Program-made: the position numbers and the translations under genes
Part shown: positions 1-9,558 of the stretch, in pieces
Layout of the letters: each line of letters begins with the position of its first letter
How positions within the stretch are numbered: the stretch's first letter is position 1
Assembly: GCF_000161835.1 (NCBI RefSeq)
Contig: NZ_GG697169.2
Coordinates: 2,298,575-2,362,574 of the forward strand
Length of the DNA stretch: 64,000 nt
Origin: Thalassobium sp. R2A62
GTDB lineage: Bacteria > Pseudomonadota > Alphaproteobacteria > Rhodobacterales > Rhodobacteraceae
Direction: 5' to 3'
Notes under the pieces: generated by a model
What the model was told of the DNA's origin: nothing
The model's database searches: none
The model's input: only the letters and a program-made list of their open reading frames with translations

Positions 1-2
1 TG

Positions 3-1916
3 CTCGGGTTTTCGGGCAATATCTATCCCGTTCACCCTAGCAAAACCACGATCGCAGGTCTGCCTGCGGTCAAAGGTGCGCCTGATCTGCCGGAACCGCC
101 CGACGCCGTATTCGTCGGCATCAACCGCGACGCCACCGTTGGTGCGGTCGAGCGTTTGGCGCGCATGGGCGCGGGCGGCGCCGTGTGCTTTGCATCCGGA
201 TTTGCCGAGGCTCAGGCAGAAGACGCAAACGGTACAGACGTTCAACAACGGCTTCTTGCCGCTGCGGGCGACATGCCAATCCTTGGCCCGAACTGCTACG
301 GATTCATCAATGCACTTGATGGTGCTATCTTGTGGCCCGACCAGCATGGCATGACCCGTGTAGATCGCGGCGTTGCCATTCTGACCCAATCATCAAACAT
401 CGCAATCAACCTGACGATGCAACAACGCCACCTGCCCATTGCCTATATGGTGACCTGCGGGAACATGGCCCAGAGTTCGATGGCTGAGATCGCAACAACT
501 CTGCTAGATGATGATCGTGTAACTGCAATCGGCTTTCACATCGAAGGGTTCACTGATCTGCGCGCATGGGAGGCACTGGCCCAAACGGCCGCGGCCAAGA
601 ACATCCCTCTTGTAGCGCTCAAGGTTGGGAAATCCGCCCAAGCTCAAGCCGCGGCTGTCTCTCACACCGCCTCGCTTGCCGGTGGTGATGCTGGCGCCGG
701 TGCTCTCTTGGCGCGGCTCGGTATCGGACGGGTCAAGACGCTTCCAGAACTGCTTGAGGCGCTCAAACTCTTGCATGTCACCGGACCTCTCAAATCCCAC
801 AACATCGCGTCGATTAGCTGTTCAGGGGGCGAGGCGTCATTGGCCGCAGATCTGTCGCTGGACTACGGCGTCGGCTTTCCACCGCTCAACGACACGCAGG
901 CATCTGATCTCCGCGCAGCGCTCGGCCCCAAAGTCGCGCTCGCCAATCCGCTCGATTACCATACGTATATCTGGCGCGATCAGGCGGCGATGGCCAGTGC
1001 ATGGGCGGCGATCAATAGCGACGAAGTCGCGCTAACGATGAGCATCGTCGACTACCCGACCACGGATGCGACCGATTGGACCTGTGCGACAGGTGCCGCG
1101 ATTGACGTCCAACAGGCGACCGGTGGTCCTGTTGCGATCACCGCGACGCTGTCCGAGTTGATGCCGTCCGATGTCGCCCAGACACTGATGAATTCAGGCG
1201 TGGCCCCGATGCAGGGCCTGTCAGAGACCCTTGCTGCGGTAAGCGCTTCAGTTACTAATACGCCTGAAAATGAGGCAGTTTTGCTTCCGTCCGAACCGCA
1301 GATACGGCCAACGCTATCTGAACATCAGGCTAAAACAAACCTTACTGCGGCAGGTCTCGACACACCCAATGGCGTGATCTTGAGTGACCGCTCGGATCTG
1401 CCCAACATAGCTTTTCCAGTGGTGGCCAAGGTGATGGGTCTTGCCCACAAGTCCGGTGAAAACGCGCTTGCCCTCAACATCGCGGATCAGGCCGCGCTGG
1501 CCCAATCATTGCAAACGCTCCGCGACGGCCCCGTCCGTATAGAAGAGATGATCACAGGTGCACTAGTCGAACTTTTGGTCGGCGTCGTCAAAGACCCTGC
1601 GCACGGGTTTGTCTTGACCGTTGGTGCGGGCGGCACCCTAACTGAACTGATGTCTGATACCACTTCGGTCTTGATCCCAGCTTCGCGCGACACATTGAAA
1701 CGGGCTATTGAACAGCTGCGGATCTACCCTGTTCTGACTGGGTACCGCAGTAGTGAACCGATTGATCTGGATCTATTGCTTGATACGCTTGCCCGCATCC
1801 AAACATATGTCACAAAACACGCAGAGACGCTCGAAGAGCTGGAAATCAACCCTTTGATCTGCACAAAATCCCGCTGCGTCGTTGCAGACGCTCTCATCCG
1901 ACAGGACATGCCATGA
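3..1916 (+). CDS. ADP-forming acyl-CoA synthetase (acetate-CoA ligase family), 5'-truncated by window edge
   Basis: The reading frame is open from the first bases, so the start lies outside the window. The visible part begins inside the Rossmann CoA-binding domain (IYPVHP, then a V-F-V-G-I-N strand). It continues through the succinyl-CoA-ligase-like domain, whose SHTASLAGG stretch carries the phospho-accepting histidine typical of the family, and ends in an ATP-grasp domain (FPVVAKVMG, then ELEINPL). Enzymes of this family make acyl-CoA from a free acid, ATP and CoA, releasing ADP and phosphate. The stop overlaps the start of the next gene by 4 bases (ATGA), which indicates one operon with the CaiD-like crotonase. 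The substrate may be carnitine-like, but that is inferred from the neighbour only. Confidence 0.85.
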   Translation, partial: LGFSGNIYPVHPSKTTIAGLPAVKGAPDLPEPPDAVFVGINRDATVGAVERLARMGAGGAVCFASGFAEAQAEDANGTDVQQRLLAAAGDMPILGPNCYGFINALDGAILWPDQHGMTRVDRGVAILTQSSNIAINLTMQQRHLPIAYMVTCGNMAQSSMAEIATTLLDDDRVTAIGFHIEGFTDLRAWEALAQTAAAKNIPLVALKVGKSAQAQAAAVSHTASLAGGDAGAGALLARLGIGRVKTLPELLEALKLLHVTGPLKSHNIASISCSGGEASLAADLSLDYGVGFPPLNDTQASDLRAALGPKVALANPLDYHTYIWRDQAAMASAWAAINSDEVALTMSIVDYPTTDATDWTCATGAAIDVQQATGGPVAITATLSELMPSDVAQTLMNSGVAPMQGLSETLAAVSASVTNTPENEAVLLPSEPQIRPTLSEHQAKTNLTAAGLDTPNGVILSDRSDLPNIAFPVVAKVMGLAHKSGENALALNIADQAALAQSLQTLRDGPVRIEEMITGALVELLVGVVKDPAHGFVLTVGAGGTLTELMSDTTSVLIPASRDTLKRAIEQLRIYPVLTGYRSSEPIDLDLLLDTLARIQTYVTKHAETLEELEINPLICTKSRCVVADALIRQDMP

Positions 1917-2695
1917 CCAATCTGATCAAAACCCGCCGCGACGGTGCCATTCTGGAGGTTACGCTAGACCGCCCCAAGGCGAACGCCATCGACCTCGCAA
2001 CCAGCCGCATCATGGGCGAGGTGTTTGCCGATTTTCGCGATGATCCCGATCTGCGTGTGGCCATCATCACAGGGGGTGGCGACAAATTCTTTTGTCCAGG
2101 ATGGGATCTCAAGGCAGCGGCAGATGGCGACGCAGTAGATGGGGATTATGGACTGGGTGGCTTTGGTGGGCTTCAAGAATTACCCGGCCTGAACAAACCC
2201 GTCATCGCGGCGGTCAATGGTATCTGCTGTGGCGGCGGTCTCGAATTGGCGCTGAGTGCGGACATCATCCTCGCTGCCAATCACGCCAGCTTTGCGCTTC
2301 CTGAAATCCGGTCCGGCACGGTAGCTGATGCCGCCTCGGTCAAGCTGCCGAAACGCATTCCCTATCACATCGCGATGGAACTGCTGCTGACCGGACGTTG
2401 GTTCAACACAACCGAGGCGTTGAATTGGGGGCTGATCAATCACGTCTATCCCGGTAGTGACCTCATGGACCAAGCATGGGAACTCGCCCGCCTTCTCGCA
2501 TCGGGCCCCCCGCTTGTTTATGCCGCCATCAAAGAAGTCGTTCGCGATGCGGAAGACGCAAAATTCCAAGACACAATGAACCGTATTACCCGATCGCAAT
2601 TGCCCAGCATTGCGCGGCTTTACACCAGCGACGACCAGCTTGAAGGCGCTCGCGCATTTGCCGAAAAACGCGATCCCGTCTGGACCGGAAAATGA
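1913..2695 (+). CDS. caiD: CaiD-like crotonobetainyl-CoA hydratase (crotonase family)
   Basis: This 260-residue crotonase-fold protein closely follows enteric CaiD: LDRPKANAID near the N-terminus, VAIITGGG, PGWDLKAAADG, the oxyanion-hole region AVNGICCGGGLELALSAD, FALPEIRSG with the conserved glutamate, and the C-terminal AFAEKRDPVW signature. CaiD hydrates crotonobetainyl-CoA to carnitinyl-CoA. Its start overlaps the stop of the acyl-CoA synthetase, and its stop overlaps the start of the following reductase, each by 4 bases, so the three genes are translationally coupled. The family is certain. The carnitine substrate rests on overall resemblance and could be another short acyl-CoA. Confidence 0.8.
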   Translation: MTNLIKTRRDGAILEVTLDRPKANAIDLATSRIMGEVFADFRDDPDLRVAIITGGGDKFFCPGWDLKAAADGDAVDGDYGLGGFGGLQELPGLNKPVIAAVNGICCGGGLELALSADIILAANHASFALPEIRSGTVADAASVKLPKRIPYHIAMELLLTGRWFNTTEALNWGLINHVYPGSDLMDQAWELARLLASGPPLVYAAIKEVVRDAEDAKFQDTMNRITRSQLPSIARLYTSDDQLEGARAFAEKRDPVWTGK

Positions 2696-3546
2696 CCAAA
2701 ACACTGCTCTCTTTCGGTCACGGGTACTCAGCCCAAGCGCTTGCTCGGATCCTGCCACTCGATTGGCGTATCATCGGCACCACTCGGTCCGAGGACAAAG
2801 CAGCCACATTGATGGCCGATGGAATTGAGCCTCGGGTTTGGCCGGGTGCGAACCTCGCTCCGGCACTGAATGCAGCAACGCACTTGTTGATCTCTGCGGC
2901 GCCCGACGCCGAAGGTGACCCCGTTTTGCGCCAATTTAGAGACGAAATTACTGAGATCGCACCAAAACTAGAATGGGCGGGATATCTGTCGACAACTGGC
3001 GTCTATGGCGACCACAATGGCGACTGGGTGGACGAAAACACCGCCCTGACGCCTTCGACAAAACGTGGCCTAGGAAGGGTCGAGGCAGAGGCCGATTGGC
3101 AAACGATCCCTCAGCTACCTCTCCATATTTTTCGTCTCGCTGGCATCTACGGGCCCGGTCGTGGACCGTTTGCAAAAGTGCGCAATGGCACAGCGCGACG
3201 CATCATCAAACAGGGCCAAGTCTTTAGCCGCATCCATGTCGAAGACATTGCACAGATCCTTGCTGCATCGATCGAACGGCCCAATCCCGGTGCGATCTAC
3301 AACATGTGTGACGACGATCCCGCCCCACCCGAAGACGTGATCGCTCATGCTGCTGAATTGCTCGATATGCCTATCCCGCCTGCCTTGGATTTTGAAACCG
3401 CCGACATGACGCCAATGGCGCGCAGCTTTTATGCGGAATCCAAAAAGGTGCGAAATGATCGGATTAAGGACGAACTCGGCGTGGCACTGAAATACCCAAC
3501 CTATCGAGACGGGCTAGCTGCACTGCTCAAAATCGAAAACGTTTGA
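2692..3546 (+). CDS. NAD(P)-dependent epimerase/reductase-like protein (atypical SDR, YeeZ-like)
   Basis: This 284-residue protein has an N-terminal Rossmann start (SFGHGYSAQALARIL) that keeps a GxGxxA-type turn. STTGVYGDHNGDWVDE and FRLAGIYGPGRGP follow, as in extended or atypical short-chain dehydrogenases of the YeeZ type. The catalytic YxxxK is not obvious, which is common in this subgroup. It is the third gene of the operon (4-base overlap with the caiD-like gene) and ends tail-to-tail with the opposite-strand membrane protein, overlapping it by about 20 bases. The substrate is unknown, and a direct role in carnitine metabolism is only suggested by position. Confidence 0.75.
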   Translation: MTKTLLSFGHGYSAQALARILPLDWRIIGTTRSEDKAATLMADGIEPRVWPGANLAPALNAATHLLISAAPDAEGDPVLRQFRDEITEIAPKLEWAGYLSTTGVYGDHNGDWVDENTALTPSTKRGLGRVEAEADWQTIPQLPLHIFRLAGIYGPGRGPFAKVRNGTARRIIKQGQVFSRIHVEDIAQILAASIERPNPGAIYNMCDDDPAPPEDVIAHAAELLDMPIPPALDFETADMTPMARSFYAESKKVRNDRIKDELGVALKYPTYRDGLAALLKIENV

Positions 3547-4162
3547 CCAGCCAAGCTATCGGGACAAACACGCTTAGGAAAATGAACGCGATGACAATGT
3601 TCACGCCGTAGAACATCGCGTGTTCCCCGATTTCCATGTTGTTGAGAAACGGATACGGCAGTCCGCTGGTCACTGTACCCAACGGTTTGGCATGCAATGC
3701 GCTGACGACCAACTCGCTCCACGTCAGGTATACGGCAATTGTCCCAGTCAGCCAGATAACTGCCTCGCCCACGGCGCCAAAGGCCCGCCGCAAGAACAGA
3801 GCATCAAAAATCTGAATCGCTGGCCCCAATCCGTGCAAATATAGCTCCATGTCCCATGCGCCCAGTTCGCCATCGTCCGTCACAGAAAGAGGATCCGCAA
3901 AATAGAGCCGCCAATAGAGAAATACGACCATTGTGTTCATAACTGCCGTAGCCGCAATGAGCCCATCCCAACGGCGCGCTGTGCGGCCCTCGTGTTGTGC
4001 AATCAATCGGCTGACGGACCAAAATGACATGAACAGCGCCCAGATCGTCAGATACCGGAATGGGCCAACACCACCTGCGTAGTCAGACAGAAACACAACA
4101 CGCAGGCAGAAGACCGCAGCTAGCAAAAAGGCGATCCATCGGAATATCAGCACTGGGTTCAT
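3527..4162 (-). CDS. Integral membrane protein, Pr6Pr/FAR-17a-like
   Basis: This 211-residue protein has about six hydrophobic segments (roughly residues 5-25, 36-54, 68-87, 106-125, 132-155 and 185-206). The FRYLTIWA stretch after the first loop and the LPYPFLNN motif before the last segment match the Pr6Pr-type membrane family. No catalytic motif is visible. It is monocistronic in this window, lies between the acyl-CoA operon and dxs, and overlaps the former at its 3' end. Its molecular function is not known. Confidence 0.7.
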   Translation of the reverse strand: MNPVLIFRWIAFLLAAVFCLRVVFLSDYAGGVGPFRYLTIWALFMSFWSVSRLIAQHEGRTARRWDGLIAATAVMNTMVVFLYWRLYFADPLSVTDDGELGAWDMELYLHGLGPAIQIFDALFLRRAFGAVGEAVIWLTGTIAVYLTWSELVVSALHAKPLGTVTSGLPYPFLNNMEIGEHAMFYGVNIVIAFIFLSVFVPIAWLVKRFRF

Positions 4163-4224
4163 CGTAAGTCTCCTATAGTCGGATCAGAGACTAATTCAGC
4201 CGATGTGGCGACCCTGACGTGCCG

Positions 4225-6153
4225 TCACGCCCGAGCCGCACCCAAATCAGCAATGCCTAGAACATCTAGAACCTTTGCTTCGATATGCTCGGAATTAAGT
4301 CCGGCAACCGAATACATGTCGCGCGGTCCCGCCTGATCGATAAAGGTATCAGGCAACACCATCGACCGATATTTCAGCCCATGGTCAAACACGCCTTCGT
4401 CAGCAAGCAGCTGGGCAACATGGCTGCCAAAACCACCTATCGCGCCCTCTTCCACTGTGATCAGTGCCTCATGGTCCGCTGCCAGCTTCAGGATCATCTC
4501 GCGGTCCAGTGGCTTGGCAAATCGCGCATCTGCAATTGTTGGCGTAATGCCGCGTGCCGCCAATGCTTCACAGGCGGCTTCGACCTCTTGCAAGCGGGTG
4601 CCAAATGACAGGATTGCGACGCCTTTGCCCTCGCGGATCATCCGGCCTTTGCCGATCTCAATCGGCTTTGCATCCTCGGGGATCTCTACCCCAACGCCTT
4701 CGCCGCGCGGGAAACGGAACGCAATCGGGCCTTCATCATGTTGGGCCGCAGTCACAACCATGCGCGTTAGTTCTGCCTCGTCCGCCGCCGCCATGACCAC
4801 AAACCCCGGTAGGTTCGAGAGGAAGCCAACATCAAATGCACCCGCATGTGTCGCGCCATCCGCACCAACAAGCCCAGCGCGATCAATCGCGAAACGCACA
4901 GGCAGTCGCTGGATTGCAACATCATGCACAACCTGATCGTACCCGCGCTGTAGGAATGTCGAATACAGTGCACAGAACGGGCGCATGCCACCTGCCGCCA
5001 AACCAGCAGAGAATGTCACCGCGTGCTGTTCTGCAATCCCCACATCGAAACAGCGCGAAGCATACCGATCCATGAATTGTTTGAGCCCCGTCCCATCGGG
5101 CATCGCAGCGGTGACAGCACAAATCTTGTCATCCTTGGCCGCGAGGTCCAGCAACGCCTTAGAGAACACCGAGGTATAGCTCGGCGCATTGCTTGGTGCT
5201 TTTTTCTGCTCTCCAGTGACCATATCGAACTTGGACACACCGTGCCCTTTGTCACTGGCCGCCTCAGCGGGGGCATAGCCTTTGCCCTTTTTCGTGATCG
5301 CGTGGATCAGGATTGGGCCTGTGGCGCGATCTTTGACCGTCCGCAACACACCCAACAACTGCTCCATGTCGTGTCCATCGATTGGACCCAAATATGAGAA
5401 ACCCAACTCTTCGAACAATGTGCCACCAACGGTCATACCCTTCAGCATTTCCTTGGCGCGTTTTGCCCCGAGCTGAAACGGTTCGGGCAGCAACGACACC
5501 GCACCTTTGGCTGCGGCCTTCAATTCTTGAAATGGCGCACCGGCGTAAAGACGGCTCAGATACGACGACATCGCACCGACGGGTGGGGCGATCGACATTT
5601 CGTTGTCGTTCAGAATGACAATCATCCGCTTTTTTAAATGACCCGCATTGTTCATCGCCTCATAGGCCATGCCTGCGCTCATCGATCCGTCACCAATCAC
5701 TGCAATCGCATCGCCCAGGCCATGCTCGGGCGCACCGCCCAGATCACGCGCAACGGCAAAGCCTAGAGCCGCAGAGATCGACGTGCTCGAATGGGCCGCG
5801 CCAAAGGGATCATAGGGGCTTTCGCTACGCTTGGTAAAACCGCTCAGTCCGTCTCTTTGGCGCAACGTGCGGATCCGGTCGCGCCGCCCTGTCAGAATTT
5901 TGTGCGGATAACACTGATGCGAGACGTCCCAAATGATCCGGTCCTTTGGTGTGTCAAAAACCGCGTGCAATGCGACAGTCAGCTCAACAACACCTAAACC
6001 TGCACCCAAATGCCCGCCAGTCACAGACACTGCGCTAATCGTCTCTTGGCGCACTTCATCGGCGAGACGGCACAGCTCTGCAGCGCTCATCGACTTCATA
6101 TCAGTCGGTGTGACAACGCGGTCTAGCGTGGGTGTGTGGGGGCGATCTGTCAT
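4225..6153 (-). CDS. dxs: 1-deoxy-D-xylulose-5-phosphate synthase
   Basis: The enzyme (642 residues) condenses pyruvate and glyceraldehyde 3-phosphate to DXP, the entry step of the MEP isoprenoid pathway. Visible hallmarks are the [20 protein letters not shown] substrate and TPP region, the TPP/Mg motif [18 protein letters not shown], the transketolase Pyr domain with [18 protein letters not shown], and the C-terminal transketolase domain ([13 protein letters not shown]). The frame is open 27 codons further upstream, but ATG at 6153 ([13 protein letters not shown]) gives the normal family N-terminus and sits 13 bases after the ispA stop. It is the last gene of the HDAC/xseB/ispA/dxs operon. 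Confidence 0.96.
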   Translation of the reverse strand: MTDRPHTPTLDRVVTPTDMKSMSAAELCRLADEVRQETISAVSVTGGHLGAGLGVVELTVALHAVFDTPKDRIIWDVSHQCYPHKILTGRRDRIRTLRQRDGLSGFTKRSESPYDPFGAAHSSTSISAALGFAVARDLGGAPEHGLGDAIAVIGDGSMSAGMAYEAMNNAGHLKKRMIVILNDNEMSIAPPVGAMSSYLSRLYAGAPFQELKAAAKGAVSLLPEPFQLGAKRAKEMLKGMTVGGTLFEELGFSYLGPIDGHDMEQLLGVLRTVKDRATGPILIHAITKKGKGYAPAEAASDKGHGVSKFDMVTGEQKKAPSNAPSYTSVFSKALLDLAAKDDKICAVTAAMPDGTGLKQFMDRYASRCFDVGIAEQHAVTFSAGLAAGGMRPFCALYSTFLQRGYDQVVHDVAIQRLPVRFAIDRAGLVGADGATHAGAFDVGFLSNLPGFVVMAAADEAELTRMVVTAAQHDEGPIAFRFPRGEGVGVEIPEDAKPIEIGKGRMIREGKGVAILSFGTRLQEVEAACEALAARGITPTIADARFAKPLDREMILKLAADHEALITVEEGAIGGFGSHVAQLLADEGVFDHGLKYRSMVLPDTFIDQAGPRDMYSVAGLNSEHIEAKVLDVLGIADLGAARA

Positions 6154-6166
6154 GGCTATCGCTTTC

Positions 6167-7012
6167 TTACTTTTTGCGGGACACGACGAACGCAGCTGCC
6201 TCACGCAGTACATCCGCCTCTGTCCCATATTCATTTAGGGTATCTTGCGCCTCTTGTACCAAATCTGTGGCGCGGCGTTTCGCCTCATCAAGCCCCAGCA
6301 ACGAAACAAAGGTCGCTTTGCCAGCGTTGTTGTCTTTGCCCACAGCCTTGCCCACAGTCGCCACATCGCCCTCAACATCCAGCAGATCATCAGCGATCTG
6401 GAACGCGAGGCCCAATGCGTCAGCATAACGGCTCATCGGACCTATATCCGCCCCCGCCATCAAAGGTCCCGCAACAGCTGCCCATTTGATCAATGCACCA
6501 GTCTTGTGTTGTTGCAGCTCAATAATCTGATCCAGCGTCAGTGGTGTCGCTGCCGTCTCAGCAGCGATATCCAACATCTGCCCTTTGACCATCGTACGGG
6601 CATCCACGGCCAGCCGTTGCGCAATCGCACCGCCCAAACCCGGTCCTGTAATCAATTGAAACGCCAGTGACTGCAAATTGTCACCCACCAGAACCGCCGT
6701 TGCTTCGTCCCACTTTTTGTGGACCGTCGGCTGACCGCGTCGCAGGTCGTCATCATCCATGCAGGGCAAATCATCGTGGACCAGCGAATAGGCGTGGATA
6801 CATTCAATCGCCATCGCAGCGTCCAGTGCGACCGCTTCGTCAACACCGTGGAGCCGCGACCCTTCGAGCACCAGAAACGCACGAAACATTTTGCCACCGC
6901 GCAACGCGTGACCCATCGGCTCAATCAGCGGATCATCAGGCGTCAGGACTTGATCAATCCGCGCCTCGATCCGCGATGCCGCGTCGGCCATTGCTGTCTT
7001 GAATACCGTCAC
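6167..7012 (-). CDS. ispA: Geranyl/farnesyl diphosphate synthase (short-chain polyprenyl synthase)
   Basis: This 281-residue trans-prenyltransferase condenses IPP with DMAPP and GPP, making the precursors for ubiquinone, bactoprenol and carotenoids. Both aspartate-rich Mg-binding motifs are present: the first as [14 protein letters not shown] and the second as [13 protein letters not shown]. The start lies 4 bases downstream of the xseB stop, and the gene is followed 13 bases later by dxs, so the operon couples precursor formation with chain elongation. Length and motifs are normal for IspA. Confidence 0.94.
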   Translation of the reverse strand: MTVFKTAMADAASRIEARIDQVLTPDDPLIEPMGHALRGGKMFRAFLVLEGSRLHGVDEAVALDAAMAIECIHAYSLVHDDLPCMDDDDLRRGQPTVHKKWDEATAVLVGDNLQSLAFQLITGPGLGGAIAQRLAVDARTMVKGQMLDIAAETAATPLTLDQIIELQQHKTGALIKWAAVAGPLMAGADIGPMSRYADALGLAFQIADDLLDVEGDVATVGKAVGKDNNAGKATFVSLLGLDEAKRRATDLVQEAQDTLNEYGTEADVLREAAAFVVSRKK

Positions 7013-7016
7013 GGTT

Positions 7017-7256
7017 CTATCCCTCGAGAGGCGCAGTCCCTGTCGCCTGACCCGCTTCGTTCAGCGTGATCTTGGCAACTTTTTCCTCGGCTTCTTTCAG
7101 CTTAGTTTCGCAATGCGCCTTAAGCTCGGCCCCGCGTTCATACAGCGTGATCGACTGCTCAAGCGGCACGTCTCCGCGTTCCAGCTGACCCACAACCGCT
7201 TCAAGTGCGCTCATCGCCTCTTCAAAGCTCATCTCTGCAACTGCTGTCTCGCTCAT
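7017..7256 (-). CDS. xseB: Exodeoxyribonuclease VII small subunit
   Basis: This 79-residue protein has the two-helix XseB signature: MSFEEAMSALEAVVGQLERGDVPLEQSI, then a helix beginning YERGAELKAHCETKL. With XseA it forms the processive single-strand exonuclease VII. xseA is not in the window, as is usual for the split locus. The start overlaps the stop of the upstream deacetylase gene by 4 bases and ispA follows after 4 bases. This xseB-ispA-dxs order is common in proteobacteria. Confidence 0.93.
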   Translation of the reverse strand: MSETAVAEMSFEEAMSALEAVVGQLERGDVPLEQSITLYERGAELKAHCETKLKEAEEKVAKITLNEAGQATGTAPLEG

Positions 7257-8179
7257 GCGCCGCGCTCCTTCAAAACCTGAACATGGGCTGCGGTCGATGC
7301 AGCCAATGCTTCCAAATCATATCCACCTTCCAGAGTCGATACGACCCGTCCCTGACAATGCCGATCCGCGAGGTCACACAACTGCTCGGTCACCCACGCA
7401 AAGTCATCCTCGACCAATCGCATCCCCGCCAATGGATCATCTGCATGTGCATCAAATCCTGCGGAAATCAGCAGAAGTTCGGGCTTAAATGCGTCGACCG
7501 CTGGCAGAACCAAGCGTTCCATCGCATCTCGAAATGCTTTGGATCCTGCGCCATCAGGAAGAGGTACGTTTAGCACGTTTCCGTACGCGCCATCCTCGTG
7601 GGCGTGACCTGTTCCAGGGTACAATGGCATCTGATGGGTAGAGCAGAACAGAATGCGCGCATCATCTTCACACAAATCCTGCGTGCCATTGCCGTGGTGT
7701 ACATCAAAATCGACGATCGCCACGCGCTTTAAACCGTGGTGATCCAGCGCATGTTTAGCGGCAATAGAGACCGACCCGAATAGACAAAATCCCATCGGCG
7801 TCGTGCGTTCTGCGTGATGCCCTGGTGGGCGGACAGCGGCAAAGGCGTTTTGCACCTCGCCCCCCAACACCATATCTACCGCTCGCACATTGGCACCGGC
7901 TGCACGGTAGGCCGCCGCGAGAGATCCCACGGACATATGCGTATCCGCATCCAGCGACCGCCAGCCTTCGGACGGAGCTGCAGCCCGCACGGCATCAACG
8001 TGTTCTTGGGGATGGATGCGCAGCAGGTCAGCCTCAGCCGCCATTGGGGCTGCGACGCGAACCAGATCCATATCCTTGAGAGCACCCAAAACCGCATCTA
8101 AACGGGCCACCTGTTCTGGGTGTCCGGGTGGTGTCACGTGGTCATAACAATCGTCATGCGCAATCAACGCAGTCGCCAT
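7253..8179 (-). CDS. Histone-deacetylase-like amidohydrolase
   Basis: This 308-residue protein of the arginase/deacetylase fold has the motifs of class II HDAC-like zinc hydrolases: RPPGHHAE, the metal-binding run VAIVDFDVHHGNGTQD, and ISAGFDAHADDPL. These supply the His-His charge relay and the Asp/His zinc ligands. Bacterial members deacetylate acetylpolyamines, acetoin-related compounds or unknown amides, and the substrate here cannot be assigned. The start is supported by an AGGGGA Shine-Dalgarno at good distance. It is the first gene of the operon with xseB, ispA and dxs. Confidence 0.88.
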   Translation of the reverse strand: MATALIAHDDCYDHVTPPGHPEQVARLDAVLGALKDMDLVRVAAPMAAEADLLRIHPQEHVDAVRAAAPSEGWRSLDADTHMSVGSLAAAYRAAGANVRAVDMVLGGEVQNAFAAVRPPGHHAERTTPMGFCLFGSVSIAAKHALDHHGLKRVAIVDFDVHHGNGTQDLCEDDARILFCSTHQMPLYPGTGHAHEDGAYGNVLNVPLPDGAGSKAFRDAMERLVLPAVDAFKPELLLISAGFDAHADDPLAGMRLVEDDFAWVTEQLCDLADRHCQGRVVSTLEGGYDLEALAASTAAHVQVLKERGA

Positions 8180-8203
8180 CGCATGTCCCCTTTTGATGAT
8201 TGG

Positions 8204-8899
8204 TTAGTCAGGTGCCAACATATAGCCAGCACCACGTACCGTCTGCAAATAGCGGGGCTGCTTTGGGTCAGCCTCTAACTTGCGTCGCAAACGTGTGATC
8301 TGGACATCGACTGCGCGCTCTTGGGCTTGCCCTGTGTCGCGACCCAAATCCTCGACCAGCTTGGCACGACTTACCGGCTCGCCAGGTTGGCCAGAGAATA
8401 TCCGCATCAGTTGGCTTTCAGTTGCTGTAAGACGCACCAGTTCTTCACCAGCCCACAATTCGCCCCGCTCGATGTCATAGCGGACACCACCCAGATGCAG
8501 CACCTTAGGCAACGCCGCCGCCTGATCCGTCGCGGGCACGCGGCGCAGGATCGCATTGATCCGCAACAACAACTCTTTGGGCTCGAACGGTTTGGCCAAA
8601 TAATCATCTGCGCCCGCCTCAAGCCCTGTGATCCGATCGTCTGTCTCGCCCTTTGCTGTCAGCAGCAAAATTGGCGTGCTCATGGTTTCACGAATACCGC
8701 GACAGAGGCTCAAACCGTCCTCGCCAGGCATCATGACATCCAACACGATCATATCGAACTCTAGTCCCGACAGGACGCGCCGCGCGTGGGCGGCATCGCG
8801 CGCTGCACTCACGAGAAACCCCTTCCGCATCAGGAACTTTTGCAAAAGCCCCCGGATCCGTTCGTCGTCATCCACGATCAAGAGATGCGCATCATCCAT
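8204..8899 (-). CDS. petR: OmpR-family response regulator, PetR-like
   Basis: This 231-residue protein has an N-terminal receiver domain (acidic DDDE near residue 10, phospho-acceptor Asp54 in VLDVMMPGEDG, conserved Lys in LAKPFEPKELL) and a C-terminal winged helix (ERAVDVQITRLRRKLE, then YLQTVRGAGYML). Sequence and pairing with a MarR-type gene match PetP-PetR described in Rhodobacter capsulatus, where PetR affects cytochrome bc1 (petABC) expression. Its start overlaps the 3' end of the MarR gene by 8 bases. No histidine kinase is adjacent. Confidence 0.85.
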   Translation of the reverse strand: MDDAHLLIVDDDERIRGLLQKFLMRKGFLVSAARDAAHARRVLSGLEFDMIVLDVMMPGEDGLSLCRGIRETMSTPILLLTAKGETDDRITGLEAGADDYLAKPFEPKELLLRINAILRRVPATDQAAALPKVLHLGGVRYDIERGELWAGEELVRLTATESQLMRIFSGQPGEPVSRAKLVEDLGRDTGQAQERAVDVQITRLRRKLEADPKQPRYLQTVRGAGYMLAPD

Positions 8900-9407
8900 G
8901 TGTCTGTCCCGTCTCTGTCATTGCGCGATAATGGGCGCGCATCTCTTTATCCATCATAGCCTCGAGCACTTGACGGAACCCCGAAACTGCCTCGGGACCA
9001 ACCGCACGATATGCCGCGCGCATGCGATCCCTTTGGGCATCTGACAACTCAGCCTCCAGAGCCGCTCCCGCCTCTGTCAAAAACAAGTGACGTTCACGTT
9101 TGTCTTTTTGACCAACCTTGCTCTCAACCAAACCGTCTTGGATCAAGGTCCGCAATACACGATTAAGCGATTGCTTGGTCACACCAAGGATCGACAACAG
9201 ATTGTTAACCGTTGTGCCCGGACTGCGATGAATAAAATGCACAGCGCGGTGATGCGCGCGACCATACGCTTTGTCAGCAAGGATACGGTCGGGATCCGCC
9301 GTAAAACCACGGTAGGCGAAAAACATCGCCTCGATTCCCTTGCGCAGTTGGTCGTCCGTAAGGAACAACAAACTTTCGCCGCCGATGGGTCCAATCGTTT
9401 CTCCCAC
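8892..9407 (-). CDS. petP: MarR-family regulator, PetP-like
   Basis: This 171-residue winged-helix protein has a MarR core: RAHHRAVHFIHRSPGTTVNNLL, the recognition region TKQSLNRVLRTLIQDGLVE, and the wing KDKRERHLFLTEAG. I place the start at GTG 9407, because it is preceded at close distance by AGGGAGGGG. The frame continues 25 codons further to an unsupported start that would run into the ilvE promoter. It overlaps petR by 8 bases (petP first), an arrangement known from Rhodobacter petPR. It is divergent from ilvE across about 150 bases that contain a palindromic site. Confidence 0.82.
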   Translation of the reverse strand: MGETIGPIGGESLLFLTDDQLRKGIEAMFFAYRGFTADPDRILADKAYGRAHHRAVHFIHRSPGTTVNNLLSILGVTKQSLNRVLRTLIQDGLVESKVGQKDKRERHLFLTEAGAALEAELSDAQRDRMRAAYRAVGPEAVSGFRQVLEAMMDKEMRAHYRAMTETGQTHG

Positions 9408-9453
9408 GAGGCCCCTCCCTATATTGTCTTGTCTCGACGATACGTCAGTGTTG

Positions 9454-9483
9454 TTGACATTCCAAGAATCAATCGCTAGCAAT
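9454..9483 (+). promoter_or_regulatory. Candidate sigma70-type promoter upstream of ilvE
   Basis: TTGACA at 9454-9459 is a perfect -35 hexamer. A weaker -10 candidate, TAGCAA, begins exactly 17 bases later at 9477. It points toward ilvE, whose ATG is at 9559, and is followed by the palindrome at 9507-9519. The initiation site is not known. Confidence 0.45.
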
Positions 9484-9502
9484 CATCAGATTTTGCGAAA
9501 TA

Positions 9503-9530
9503 TTATGTCCGGTACGGACGTTTATGCGAA
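9503..9530. promoter_or_regulatory. Palindromic site GTCCG-N3-CGGAC, copy 1
   Basis: GTCCGGTACGGAC at 9507-9519 is an inverted repeat with 5-base arms, flanked by TTAT on the left and, after a few bases, ATGCGA on the right. A near-identical block lies at 22664-22691 between gltD and uppP. The site sits between divergent petP and ilvE, about 39 bases before the ilvE start, where a repressor or activator could act. The cognate protein is unknown. Confidence 0.5.
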
Positions 9531-9558
9531 ACAAATGCAAAACTGAGAGGAGAAGACC

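Noticed and set aside
6153-6234. Longer N-terminus for dxs
   Set aside because: The extension would overlap the end of ispA and has an atypical sequence; [13 protein letters not shown] matches the family.
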